A stretch of DNA of 64,000 nucleotides from Phlebopus portentosus (taxonomy: Eukaryota; Basidiomycota; Agaricomycetes; Boletales; Boletinellaceae): assembly GCA_037892935.1 (NCBI GenBank), contig JAYXKI010000002.1, positions 1,612,001-1,676,000 on the forward strand. The letters run 5' to 3'. The notes beneath the pieces were generated by a model, which was given only the letters and a program-made list of their open reading frames with translations, had not been told where the DNA came from and made no database searches. Positions 37,901-51,794 of the stretch are shown here, one piece after another (within the stretch, counting starts at the first letter, position 1; every line of letters begins with the position of its first letter). The translations under genes were made by a program, and so were the position numbers.

Positions 37901-38349
37901 ACTTGGATATTGCATGTGGGTGCAAGAAGAACTACGGAGGACTTTATCTTTGCTTCCGCGGACAGGAATTCACCGACTTTGTAGACGAGCTCCGTATCGA
38001 ATGTTGAACCCAGAGCTGTCCCACACTAACGCAACAAGCATAAGTATGTGTAAATTGCATTCCATATAAAGTCAAGAGAAACGTTACCGGTAGGCACTGC
38101 GCGGGAGTAGATATGAAATGGGACGAGCCTCGTACACCCTGAAAGGTGAGGACTGAGTCGAGAAGAAATCAGGAGAAAAGGCAGAAGACATACATTTGGG
38201 CCGTCGCTCATGCGGACAGAGGGGATGCCGAGCCTCTTTACCGAGGACGAGTTCCACCAGTCCGGTGCGCTGAGCAAACCTATTTTCTCGTCTAGAGTGA
38301 GTCTGTTGATGAGATGATGGACATCTGCTTCGAGGAAAGAACGCGACAT
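34925..38349 (-). CDS. GH3 beta-glucosidase with PA14 domain, probably intracellular
   Basis: It starts [20 protein letters not shown] without a signal peptide. The GH3 N-terminal barrel shows [31 protein letters not shown] and [13 protein letters not shown]. The nucleophile aspartate lies in DGLVMSDW near 37300. A C-terminal GH3 domain ([32 protein letters not shown]) is interrupted by a PA14 module ([16 protein letters not shown] to FGLAVSG). The sandwich domain resumes with [20 protein letters not shown] and [19 protein letters not shown], and a fibronectin-III-like tail ends in [13 protein letters not shown]. Enzymes of this layout hydrolyse cellobiose and related beta-glucosides. The absent signal suggests action on imported disaccharides in the cytosol. 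The gene has many introns; not all boundaries were checked. Confidence 0.9.
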
Positions 38350-38643
38350 GGATGGAAAGAAAGAGAAATTACCGGTCTTACAAGGGAAATACAGCAGGTA
38401 TATATACTGTAGGCCAAACACATAAGATAGTGCAGGAATACATAATGACGAGTCTCATAGAACTACCAAGTAGCACTACTGTTGGTGGTAGTAGTCGGAG
38501 AAAGGTCGGTGTGTGTGAGTAAATTTAGGCCACATGATGCAGTGCCGTGAAAGTCACGTAGTACGCATTCAATGAGCACGGTAAGTAGCTAGTAATACCA
38601 CTCATTCTCACACCAGCACTAGCCAAGTAGTAAGTATAGCACA

Positions 38644-39405
38644 ATGGACCCTCCTGCTCCCGACAATGCCGAAGTTGGCGACGTATCCACAGTCTTGACA
38701 AACCTCGTTCGTCCCAAGACGTCTGCAACGATCACCGTAAGGGTAATCAAGTCTTTCGAATTTCGTACAGAGAAGAGCCTTGTCTTGCACGATGTCAATC
38801 TCGAGTCAAGTACCGTTGCAGATCTCAAGTCCATGGCCCTTCAAGGTGGGCTTCGACTCTAATTTGCCTCTCCTTGATTGCGACATTCATCAGTAATCCA
38901 GCCATCAAGACTCAGCCCGGTTGGAAGGCTTACCGTTCTTTGACTGATTCCAACGATGAGTCTCGTCGGCTAGGTAAGCGTTCTCCATTCGTATATCCAA
39001 GATAATCGCTGATGTGTTTGAAGATACTTTGAAGCTTTACACCAAAGCTCACGGAGCGAAAGTAAATGAACATATACCTTGTTTCAAACAACTCGTCTGA
39101 TCGCCTCAAATAGACAACTAACCTCATTATAAACCTCGATCATGATGATTGGATTCTCGATGACGATCATAAGACGCTTTCACAAGTCGGATTAGGTAAA
39201 TAGCCAGTCGTCGACTTCCAAGGTGTATCAGTTATCTCTGGTTTGGCAGAGAACGAGACGGAGGTCAGCCTTTTTAACCACCAAGCTTATGAAATTTTCA
39301 AAGCACATCCCGAGGTGTGTAACAGTCTCTAACCTTCCCTAACCCGGCTTCGTGGATTGACCCGTTCTGGTCTGGCAGACGCGATGGGACGAAGTTGGCG
39401 CGTAA
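38644..39405 (+). CDS. UPF0538 / C2orf76-like protein
   Basis: Six exons (38644-38845, 38902-38973, 39024-39061, 39114-39195, 39250-39314, 39379-39405) total 486 nt, 161 residues. The conserved core is TLKLYTKAHGAKTTNLIINL followed by DHDDWILDDDHKTL and ENETEVSLFNHQAYEIFKAH, characteristic of the UPF0538 (human C2orf76, yeast Aim29) family. Reading straight past the donor at 39315 would give a stop at 39332. Splicing to the 27-nt exon at 39379 gives the more family-like end HPETRWDEVGA. The molecular function of the family is not established. The gene is divergent from the GH3 gene, 294 bases between starts. Confidence 0.85.
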
Positions 39406-39750
39406 TTTGGGCATCGTCTGACGGTGCCAGTACGGTGGCCTTATTTGGTGCCTTCCGGTACAACCCGATCTGAAGACAATTTCCGCTATACGACAGGCGT
39501 AGCTGTGGATTTGCGCGTATAATCCACTAGTACTATTGACACCGCACGGAGGAACATCCAAGTCGGCATTACCAATCGAGCTTCTTGACAGCATAGTCGC
39601 GCATTTTCCGCCAATAAAAATATGGTCAGACCAGAACTTAATACACGGAGCGACCGTGCAATATATAATCTCACAACATGCTGCTACGACAAACAAAATG
39701 AAATGCACTATGAATGACATTATCGAAAGCTATATAGGAATCTAAAAGGT

Positions 39751-41258
39751 TCACTGCTGAGCACACTGCACTCGCGGCTCTCCTTCATCTTCGTCCATCG
39801 CATCTGGATCTGTACGACTCTGCTCTTGCTGCTGACGAGCATCCAAGTCGCTGAGAGTCACCTCCTCGATTAGGGCATGTTTATCAATCTTCGGTAGCGG
39901 TTTCCGCGGTGGTAAAGCTCGTTCAAGAAGCGGAGTTACTTGAGGGTCGAGACTGTCAGGAAATTCAATGTGCAGCTTAACGAACAGATCTCCGGGTTCG
40001 TGATGTCGCTGAGAAGGCATCCCTTCCCGTGCGATCACCTTGAGTTGGCCTAGATACAAGCAATTTAGAAGAGCTCAGAACATCGCATCGCCTATCAATT
40101 CGTCAATCGTCACCTTCTTTGATGATTTCACCCGATACGATATTCACGAGCAAGACCCGGTCGTCAAGATGCTTAATGGCAAACTGTCCACCCGTCAATG
40201 CGGTGAGAAGATCGATCTCGACTTCAGTCCATAGATTGTTATCCTGGCGTTTAAACCGTTCGTGAGGCTTCTCCTCGATAACAATGACAACGTCTCCCGG
40301 AGTTGTGCCAGGCGCTTGATCGCTTTCCCCGGTGAAAGTAATGTGCTGGCCACCTTTCATTCCCTTGTCTATGTGCACCTCGAGCATCTTCTTTTCCTGT
40401 ATGGTTTTCTTGCCGTTGCAGAGTTTGCATTTGTCCTTGTGATTTATGATCTCTCCGGTTCCATTGCACTCATTGCAAGGCTGTTGGATCTGCTGGATCA
40501 TGGGACCCATCTGCCGGACAGTCAAGCGCAGACCACGACCATTACAGGTTCCGCAAGTACGGACGGCTCCCTCTTTGCCCCCACGTCCGCCGCATTTCGA
40601 ACAGATGACGTTTCTTGTGAGTGCGAGTTTTGTCGTTTTGCCCTTGTAGAGGTCCTCCAGAGTTACGTGCACACGATGAACGAGATCCTTCCCTTTCTTA
40701 GGACCCGATGGACGTTGAGGTCCGCCAAAGAAGCCAGCGCCCCCGCCACCAAAGAGTTGGCTAAACAGGTCCTGTATGCGTTCGATTTTGCTTAGGGTGT
40801 TTCTAAAAATGCGTCTTGGTAATCATACCTCTGGGTTCATACCAAACCCGCCACCTTGGTCATTTAGCCCAGCTTCCCCTCGAGTGTCGTAGACTTCGCG
40901 TTTCTGGGGATCAGATAGCACTTCATAGCTAGAGTAGAAAGAAACTCAGTGATTCGTTGATTTCCGCGAAGTAGAGCCGCACATACGCGTGAGTGATCTC
41001 TTTGAAAAGCTCGGGGTCGCCACCCTTGTCCGGATGGTGCTTGAGAGCTCTAGATACATAATGAGTACGAACAAGAAAGCAAACTCGACGGCAAATCACG
41101 CACTGCTTGCGATAGGCCTTCTTGAGTTCGGCGTCGGAAGCATCAGGTGCGGCCTGAAGAACGTCGTAAAATTTACTAAAAAAAGTATGGATTAAATTGA
41201 GAATTGCAAAATTAAATAAGACGAAGAACAGCAAAACGACATACGTTTCTAGTACCAT
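39751..41258 (-). CDS. Type I DnaJ (Hsp40) co-chaperone, Ydj1-like, prenylation motif at C-terminus
   Basis: A 14-nt first exon (MVLET, last codon split) joins KFYDVLQAAPDASDAELKKA, with the HPD motif in ALKHHPDKGGDPELF. A Gly/Phe region (LFGGGGAGFFGGP) follows, then the zinc-binding cysteine-rich domain with four CxxCxGxG-type repeats (CSKCGGRGG, CGTCNGRG, CNECNGTG, CKLCNGKK). The client-binding C-terminal domains come next. The protein ends QCAQQ, fitting a CaaX box as in farnesylated Ydj1 (CASQ). It would stimulate Hsp70 ATPase in the cytosol and at membranes. Exon boundaries near the J domain are clear; the stop is at 39751. Confidence 0.93.
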
Positions 41259-41507
41259 CAGAAGAACTTGGGATGGAAATGAAGGTATAGGGAGCAGGGA
41301 GTTGGTGCAGGCTACGAGGGGGGTAATGAGAAGACGCCGTTTGCTCTTTTGGATGATTACTTCATAGAAGGTACCAGAAAGTTCTGGATCTTCGTCGCGA
41401 TCGACGCAACTTTTTTATCGATTTTATTCTACTTTATTATCTACACTACACAGTCAGGATCACTTTTATTCATTACACATCCAAAAAACATTCGATATTA
41501 CAACCTC
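41259..41507. other. Intergenic, 3' of the nitrilase gene and 5' of DnaJ
   Basis: A 249-base tandem spacer on the minus strand. It should contain the DnaJ promoter. No clear heat-shock-element array (alternating GAA/TTC) stands out, although GAAGAACTTGGGATGGAA at about 41271-41281 onward is loosely similar. Confidence 0.35.
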
Positions 41508-42996
41508 TCATCGACTAACGTCGGGGTAAACACCAAATCGTCGCTGGCTTGTCACTGGTATCCCAGTACGAGTCTCCTTCAATATCTCTGGATCTGTTCG
41601 TTGTTCGTTACCATATTTCAGACGCACACATGGTTTCCAACTTGAAGTTTACCTATGAAAGTGTGCACTATGTCTTCCGTCTCAGCAGCCTCACCGAGTA
41701 CCTTGCCCCTGACATCATCTCCCATTAGCCATGATCGATACAGGCCCTTATCAGGTACGACTTACATCGGATCGACGACCATCGAATGGCCCCACTAACA
41801 GCAGTTCATGACAATGGACAAAGAGCAGTACGTTAATGACTCACCGCATGGTATTCAGCAGACATGTCCCGGGCAGGGCTGCACATCGCTACGAAGATCT
41901 GATTGTCTACCGCTCTATAGATAGTACAGTTAGGAAAATGCAAAGTGGATATCGCTTGCGTAGTCATACCTCGCTCTCTGAAGAAGCTCCCAATGCATGG
42001 GTCCCGTCGTCAGGTTGAAAGCGCCTGGATAAATCATGATGTGTGCACCTGCAAGCAGAATTCATGCATTATCGAATCGATAGCGAGCCGATAGTTCAAA
42101 ACCGACCTTTCCTTGCTGCGATCATTGCCATTTCAGGAAAGCGAATGTCGTAGCATATTCCAAGGCTAATACGAGCAAAATCTTGCGCGGGCGTGAGATA
42201 AAATGAAGATATAAATATAACCATTCGATTCCTTAAGCTTACCGGTATCGAAAAGAGTGAGTGAACTACCACCCGTCAACGTTCGGCTTTCCTTTTTTTT
42301 TCCAAGGTAACATGAAACATTCTGCGAAGACATGAGCATTCTTGAACACTGACCATGAAAGTGATTTTCCCGGGAATATCTATATCAAAAAGATGGACCT
42401 TTCTGTGGATAGCTACCACATCCCCTATAGATCCAAGTCAGCGCTTATTGAACACTGTGACACCTGCACCTGCCGATCCACCTGATGGAGAATAAACGGT
42501 CGCTGTGTTATAAATCCTGCTATCGTCAGCGAAGTCTCGCTCAGGAATCGATCCTAACCAGAATCATTGAGGAACCCAACACGACATCAAATTCGGATAG
42601 CCGCACATACCACCAATAAGCCAGGTGCTGGTGTCTTTGGCAACCGCAGACAACATTTTGACGCTCTCACTTTGACTGTTTGCAACATCGTATGGTTCAC
42701 CGGGTGTGAACCCTATCACCTCTGCATACTTTGGAAAATGAGTATGGCCGTAGGGAGAATTAAAACACTCCTAAAGTCGTGTGAATGGAATTGCAGACGG
42801 TAGGCATTCCGGAACAGGTGCGAACCGGGAGGACAATCAGATCTGGCTTTGGATGTTTGCCGTCATCTCCAGTGGAGGCCTTGAGGACCATTTCCCGAGC
42901 ACGCTCAAGATTCTTTGCCTTGTCAGAACCGATCCGGCCAAGTTGAACGAGAGCAAGATGAAAGCCTAGGAACGAAGGTGCCGGTTGGGTAGCCAT
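41508..42996 (-). CDS. NIT2: Nitrilase-family omega-amidase (NIT2 type)
   Basis: The start at 42996 gives [20 protein letters not shown]. Further exons encode [12 protein letters not shown] [20 protein letters not shown], the catalytic lysine in [18 protein letters not shown], and the catalytic cysteine in [15 protein letters not shown]. The C-terminus is assembled from [18 protein letters not shown] and [19 protein letters not shown], ending [11 protein letters not shown]2 hydrolyses alpha-ketoglutaramate and alpha-ketosuccinamate left by transamination of glutamine and asparagine. An in-frame ATG upstream at 43098 would add a possible mitochondrial presequence (MFSSFPLAITFAQAARNNKA). The gene is divergent from the lipid kinase gene with about 230 bases between starts. 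Confidence 0.9.
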
Positions 42997-43227
42997 GGTT
43001 CGACGAAGTGAGAAAATCGGTGTGCTATAAGACAGGTATGCTTTATTATTCCTAGCAGCCTGAGCAAAAGTAATGGCAAGTGGGAAGGAAGAGAACATGA
43101 TAACAGATAAGTAAGAGATTTGAGTCCCGTGACCAACGGCCACAGATCTAGTAGTAGCAAGTATGTATTAAAGTATGTGCCAATGGTGGGTGGTATCGCA
43201 ATCAATATTCGCCTCTCGACCTTGACT

Positions 43228-44520
43228 ATGACTCGGAATATGCCACTGGTTCTGATATCCAATCCAAAGTGCGGAGACGGCCAAGGTCACACCTTTGTTC
43301 GGCAACACGTCGTTCCTCTTCTCGCACAGCACGGCGTTCGCGTTGACAAGCAAATTGTTACAACTGCGGCGGGTCAAGCAGGCTCAGAATTCCTCATGTT
43401 CATCGATCAATTCAAGGATTCGGAACAGACCCGTGTGCAAGTCTCTCTGGTCCTCGCCAGTGGCGATGGTACTCTTCACGAAATCGTGGATGCAGTCTAT
43501 AGAGCAGAGTTCGTCCGACCTCTTCATATATCCGTTGCACTCGTGCCCACTGGAACGGCAAACGCCCTTTACTCTTCTCTGTTTGCGTCCACTCTTGCTA
43601 GTCTGCAAGCCGGTAAAATCACATCGCTCGATTATAAGCTTTGTTCCGTCAAATCTCTGCTCCGTAATCAGAACGATGTGGTCCCTCTCACGATTACGAA
43701 GGCAACCGTTCGCTCCCCTTCTCATGCAACCGCCACTGAGCATTTCTCAGCAGTCGTAACTTCAACGGCGTTGCATGCTTCTATTCTACATGACTCAGAG
43801 AGTCTACGAGAACAGGTACCTGATCTCAGTCGGTTTAAAATTGCAGCGGAAAAGAATATATCTCGATGGTATCCAAGCACTGTCAGTTTTCGGCCGTCGC
43901 AAGGTGATGAGCTGACAATTTATGATCACCGTGTGGGCAAGTTCGTCGGTTTTGCCGGGGACAACAACAATCCAGCAGAGCCAACTATTCATGGACCTTT
44001 CTCTTATTTCGTATCAACGGTGAATGTGGACCGCCTCGAGCCTTCCTTCGTGATCTCGCCACTGTATAGTAGAATTCGTCCACGAAGAAGCGCGATGGAC
44101 ATTACTGTGATACGGCCTCACAGAGATCCGGCGATATTGGGAGATTCAGAAGATGATCGTATCCGGTTTGCAAACAGGCTCGGAACGGCACTCCAAGCGG
44201 CGTATAGAGATGGAGCTCACATTGCACTGAATTACTTTGACGATGGCTCAACAAGTGAGGTCAAGGTCAGGGGGGAATTTAGTTTTCGCTCACTGGTCGA
44301 GTATATTCGATGCACAGGAAGCTGGCGCTGGATTAATGTGCGTAAATCTGTGATTTGTCAATCGTATATGGTTTTCATGAAATACCGGTCTGGATCCTAG
44401 ACTGGAACGGAAGCTACTCATCTCTGCGTCGATGGAACGATAGTGACCATCGAAGCGGGCGGAGAAGCAGAATGCCAGATTATTGATACATCCACCTTGA
44501 GATTTGATATGTTTGTCTAG
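43228..44520 (+). CDS. Diacylglycerol-kinase-fold lipid kinase
   Basis: Two exons (43228-44337, 44401-44520) encode 409 residues. The catalytic fold is shown by the N-terminal LVLISNPKCGDGQGHTF, the nucleotide loop LASGDGTLHEIVDAV (equivalent to the GGDGT motif) and LVPTGTANALYSSLF. The second half has the beta-sandwich found in this superfamily, with TGTEATHLCVDGTIVTIEAG provided by exon 2. It could phosphorylate diacylglycerol, sphingoid bases or ceramide; the substrate cannot be told from the sequence. No membrane segment is evident. Start choice: ATG at 43228 or 43240; the frame is open farther upstream but overlaps the nitrilase leader. The convergent UMP-CMP kinase stop is 24 bases away. 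Confidence 0.82.
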
Positions 44521-44544
44521 AAGGAAGCTCTAAACTCTATAATG

Positions 44545-45546
<1,002 letters not shown>

Positions 45547-45622
45547 TCACAATTACATACATGTAACTGCAACAATTCATGCCGTCACACGGGTGAACCT
45601 ACTCTTCAACATTGCAATCATC

Positions 45623-48481
<2,859 letters not shown>

Positions 48482-48556
48482 CGTGAAAGTCATAATCGTG
48501 GAAAACGAGCGTAGAGATCAATCAGTATCATTATGTACATAAGTCGTTGATTATTA

Positions 48557-48994
48557 CAGGTGGTTCCCAAAAGTCTTCGACCCCCGTTTATGGTAAGTGA
48601 TCGACGTTTGTGCTAGATGTGGCTATTTGTCCACAACTAGAAATATTTTTTCGTAAACATGCATTTATCAATTAATATTGGAAGTATTTGGCTTTATTTC
48701 TTGAAGAAAAAGTTCAGAGAGAGATGTGGTGTCAAGAAGAAAAGAGCACAGATGGTGTGTCAGACGTGTGTCGATCCTTCTACTTGTGTCTGCCTGAGAT
48801 GTGACTTCACCTTTGCACAACATATAAATCGTCATCTCTCTCATTTTTTCTGGGTTTCTGGTGGCATCTGACTCATACTTATTTTCAGACAAAGTTTCTG
48901 CATGAAAATGTGAAGTGGGATGACTAAAAGTGTTGGTCTATGACGAGTGTCGATCAATTACCAAAAACAGGGGGGTGAAGACTTTTGTACAATG
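48557..48994. mobile_element. Short inverted-repeat element (MITE), Tc1/mariner-like ends
   Basis: The two ends are inverted copies of each other: sense AAAAGTCTTCGACCCCCG at 48569-48586 matches the reverse complement AAAAGTCTTCACCCCCC from 48986 leftward. Similarity continues inward for about 50 bases, including TGGTAAGTGATCGAC versus TGGTAATTGATCGAC. The element is about 440 bases and has no intact transposase; a 70-residue open frame inside is Cys/Lys-rich without recognisable motifs. It fills nearly all of the space between the DHX35 stop and the MIC19 start. The outer limits and any target duplication are uncertain because the outermost bases have diverged. Confidence 0.7.
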
Positions 48995-49083
48995 ATGAAG
49001 ATTTGTCCAAATTTGGTAGTGCAGCAGATCGACGATTTTTGGTCACCCAGCCAGACTTCAAAATTCAAGCTTGTTCGTACACG

Positions 49084-49811
49084 ATGGGCGCAGGTCAGTC
49101 GAAAACAGGTCAGGACGAGCAAGACGGGCTGGATGAAGTCCCCGTCCAGGTCAATTCTGGTTCCATCGATCTGACTTGTTTCGGATCCTGACTGCGTCGT
49201 TTATTTAGTTCTCTCAGGATGTCATGAGCCATCTTGCAGACGCAGCAGCGTCACCTGGCCCGACGCCGCAACGGCAGTCTTCTATCGACGCACAGATACG
49301 CGCGCGTATCCGCTCGGAAGTGTCGAGGCTGCAGCAAGAGGAGGAAGACATTCGCAAAGAGATTGAGCTGTCTTTGGCGAAGGAGAATCTTGACCTGGAA
49401 ACGAAAGGAGCAGGGCACAGTGATGATGATGATGGCGATGGTGGTTTGTTAGAAGAGGATGCGCACAAGGCGCTGAATAGCAACGTGATTCTCGGTGATC
49501 TGGAGGAAGTGCGGCAAAAGGTGGAGAAATACCGCTCCAAGCGCGAGGACGTTGAACAAAACCCTGCAGAACAAGCTGCGAAGGCATTGTCTAGTTGTTA
49601 TGAGTGAGTTCACTCCAGTTTGCCAACTTCGGCCAGACACTGACGAATTACTCAGAAGCAATGCAAATAGGCCGCTTGAGTGCTGGAAAGAAGCGGCTGC
49701 TTTCAAGGCCTCCGTTGCACAAATGGAGCAGGTATGTCTTGAAGACAGGTGAATTGATTGAAAGACTCTAATTCGAATACTGTCCAGGATTACATAGCAT
49801 CCTTCCGGTGA
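49084..49811 (+). CDS. MIC19: MICOS subunit Mic19 (DUF1690 / CHCH family)
   Basis: Four exons (49084-49149, 49209-49603, 49656-49731, 49788-49811) total 561 nt, 186 residues. The start MGAGQSKTGQ is an N-myristoylation signal, as in Mic19/CHCHD3. A coiled-coil middle (RIRSEVSRLQQEEEDIRKEI) follows. The C-terminus has a CHCH-like Cys pair split across exons: SSCYESNANRPLECWKEAAA. The last exon is only 24 nt and gives DYIASFR. Mic19 bridges MICOS subcomplexes at crista junctions in the mitochondrial intermembrane space. The first exon is easily missed; without it translation would appear to begin at an internal methionine at 49224. A MITE ends about 90 bases upstream of the start. Confidence 0.87.
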
Positions 49812-49950
49812 CTTCGTTTGTATACCAGACAATGAAGCTATTGAAGTTCTTCTGTTACGAATAAAGAGAGTCCGACAGCTCTTTAGATTCAACACTACTA
49901 ATTACTATCGCTGTGTTCAGAATCCGAGGTTCCTTGGATCTGTAAGCAGA

Positions 49951-51459
49951 TTAAGCATCTTGCCCACGCACACTCGAATCGAGGAAGACGTAGCTGTTCT
50001 TGGTGGTGAGTGTACGCTCTCGGCTGCGCTGATCGTCGTCGTCGTCGTCGTCGTCGTCGACACCGCTGTAGGCATACCCGATGGGGGCGGAAGGATCCTC
50101 CCCCTGCCAGTCCGAGTAAAGGACAGATGTGTCTGCTGATATTCTGTTTTTGCCCGTAGTAGGGCCGACCTGACGGAAGCCGTTGCCGTTGATGAGAGAC
50201 CACCAACTCCAACGGCGAGCGGAACCTCCGGCGCTCGAATGTCGTGACTGGTCAGAGACTGAGTTGTGCGAGGAAGCCTTTGACTGCCGGCGTGTCTCAC
50301 CCGTAAGAGACGAAAGGCTCGCCTTGATCCGCGGAAGCCGAGTACTAGTGAAGCTGCTCGGAGGCGGCGGCGGCTGGGACGGGACTTGTTGAGCTGCCAT
50401 TGCCGGCATTTTCGGCGTATCCACGGATCGCTCCGCCGCTTCCGGCCTGTGGGAAGGGAGATCCGTAGTCCGCGGAGAACCTAATGCCAGGGGACTCGGA
50501 CGTAATGGTCTGTATGATTTACTGTCTGTCCTGGGCCTGCCAGCCAGAGGTCCATCGTTTCGATTGCCGCTACCAGCAGCAGTCTCAATGCCAATGCCAG
50601 TGCCAGTGCCGGTGCCGGTGCCGGTGCCGGTGCCACGATCAGGGGCAGAGCGCGGCTTGAGTGGACGAGGGGAAGAGATTGATTCGAGAGGCGGGAGAGG
50701 CGGGACGGGAGGGACAGGGGAATTTGTCAGCGGAGAGCTGGTAAATTTGACGATGCGATGGGACGGTGCTTTTGAGTCTGATGACGTACGCCGCGATCGA
50801 GTGCCAGACGGAGAATGGGAGGAAGCGCGATCGGTATTGGACGATGTCGATGTCCGACTCCGACTCCGACTCCGACTCCGACTCCGACTTGATCGAGCCT
50901 GTCTGCTGTACGCCATCGCTTTCTGGGTCAAAACGCAATCAATTCATCAATATTTATTTACAATATTATTTCTTTGAGTTGTTCTCATATTTAAAGTTTG
51001 AGCTAGAGCTGTATGTACATACGCGTTTTTCGAGCTCCCGTCTCTCGCGCTTCTTGATCTGCCTGCCCCACCATTTCCAGCCAATGACGGCGAGGACGGC
51101 GAGGAGAACTCCCCCGCATACACCGCCGGCGATGGCCGCTACCGGAATAGGATCATGCGGGTCAACATGGGAGCCCAGAGCGGTTGGGTCAGCAAAGACG
51201 GTAGTTGTGACAAACTGACGGAGATGAAGACGGGAAGTAGCAAGGGAGGAGGAGGGGGACATGAGTGAATAGGAGAAGAGAGAGGGATGAGGCCATGGGG
51301 AGGGAGATGAGCTGGACGGGCTGAGAAAGAGATGATCAGAGGAAGACTCGGACACGTTGCACTAGCAAGGCACGCGTAGGTGGCCAGAATATAATATTTT
51401 AGTTGGACGGAAGCAGATAACGGAAGAAGAAGCACTAGAAGGAACAGAGATCGGATCAT
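49951..51459 (-). CDS. Single-pass membrane protein with repeat-rich cytoplasmic tail
   Basis: The proposed start at 51459 gives a clear signal peptide, MIRSLFLLVLLLPLSASVQ. Joining it to the next coding block needs a very short intron (about 35 nt, ending near 51325); otherwise translation could start at 51262 (MSPSSSLATS). A short Ser-rich ectodomain is followed by one transmembrane helix (AAIAGGVCGGVLLAVLAVIG) and a basic stop-transfer WKWWGRQIKKRERRE. The exon ends at 51023 and continues at 50922 with KAMAYSRQARSS. The tail holds three simple-repeat tracts: (RS)n, (GT)n and nine aspartates. Many mushrooms have such small type I proteins; the function is unknown. The acceptance of the signal exon is an inference. 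Confidence 0.6.
50034..50063. repeat. GTC trinucleotide repeat (Asp9 in the membrane protein)
   Basis: Nine consecutive GTC units plus an imperfect end, read on the minus strand as GAC codons for a run of nine aspartates. Confidence 0.9.
50587..50634. repeat. GGTGCC hexanucleotide repeat (Gly-Thr repeat)
   Basis: About eight hexanucleotide units, perfect GGTGCC in the right half and degenerate AATGCC/AGTGCC in the left half. On the minus strand they encode a Gly-Thr repeat drifting into Gly-Ile. Confidence 0.88.
50855..50890. repeat. GACTCC hexanucleotide repeat (Arg-Ser repeat)
   Basis: Six near-perfect GACTCC units which on the minus strand encode an Arg-Ser dipeptide repeat in the same protein. 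Confidence 0.88.
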
Positions 51460-51794
51460 TACGTAACCAGATGGACACTAGATATCACCGTGCTGACATA
51501 AGTCGGCAATCCCTACAGATTCCACTACACTACTACAAACAAACAATACCAGTACATAGTAATAGTCTACTCCCCCTCCCAGAGTCTACCAGCCTACTCT
51601 GCTCTGTTCTCCTCCGACCACTCTCTCGTCTCTCTCTCTCAACTTTGCTCTACCCGTCCTCTGCTTCCCCTTTCTCCTCTGTTTTGACCATTCGTGTGTG
51701 TCTTTTTTTCGCACCCGCGGTCATCATTCAACATTCCCGCTTGCTCTCCGCCATCTACACTAATTACCGTATTCACCGTACCGGTCATTCATCC

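Noticed and set aside
43120..43227. Upstream extension of the lipid kinase frame
   Set aside because: It would overlap the nitrilase leader and encodes no recognisable signal; the fold begins right after 43240.
48659..48871. Open frame rich in Cys and Lys inside the 48.6 kb element
   Set aside because: It lies wholly within the inverted-repeat element, has only 70 residues and no transposase motif or zinc-finger spacing that holds up.
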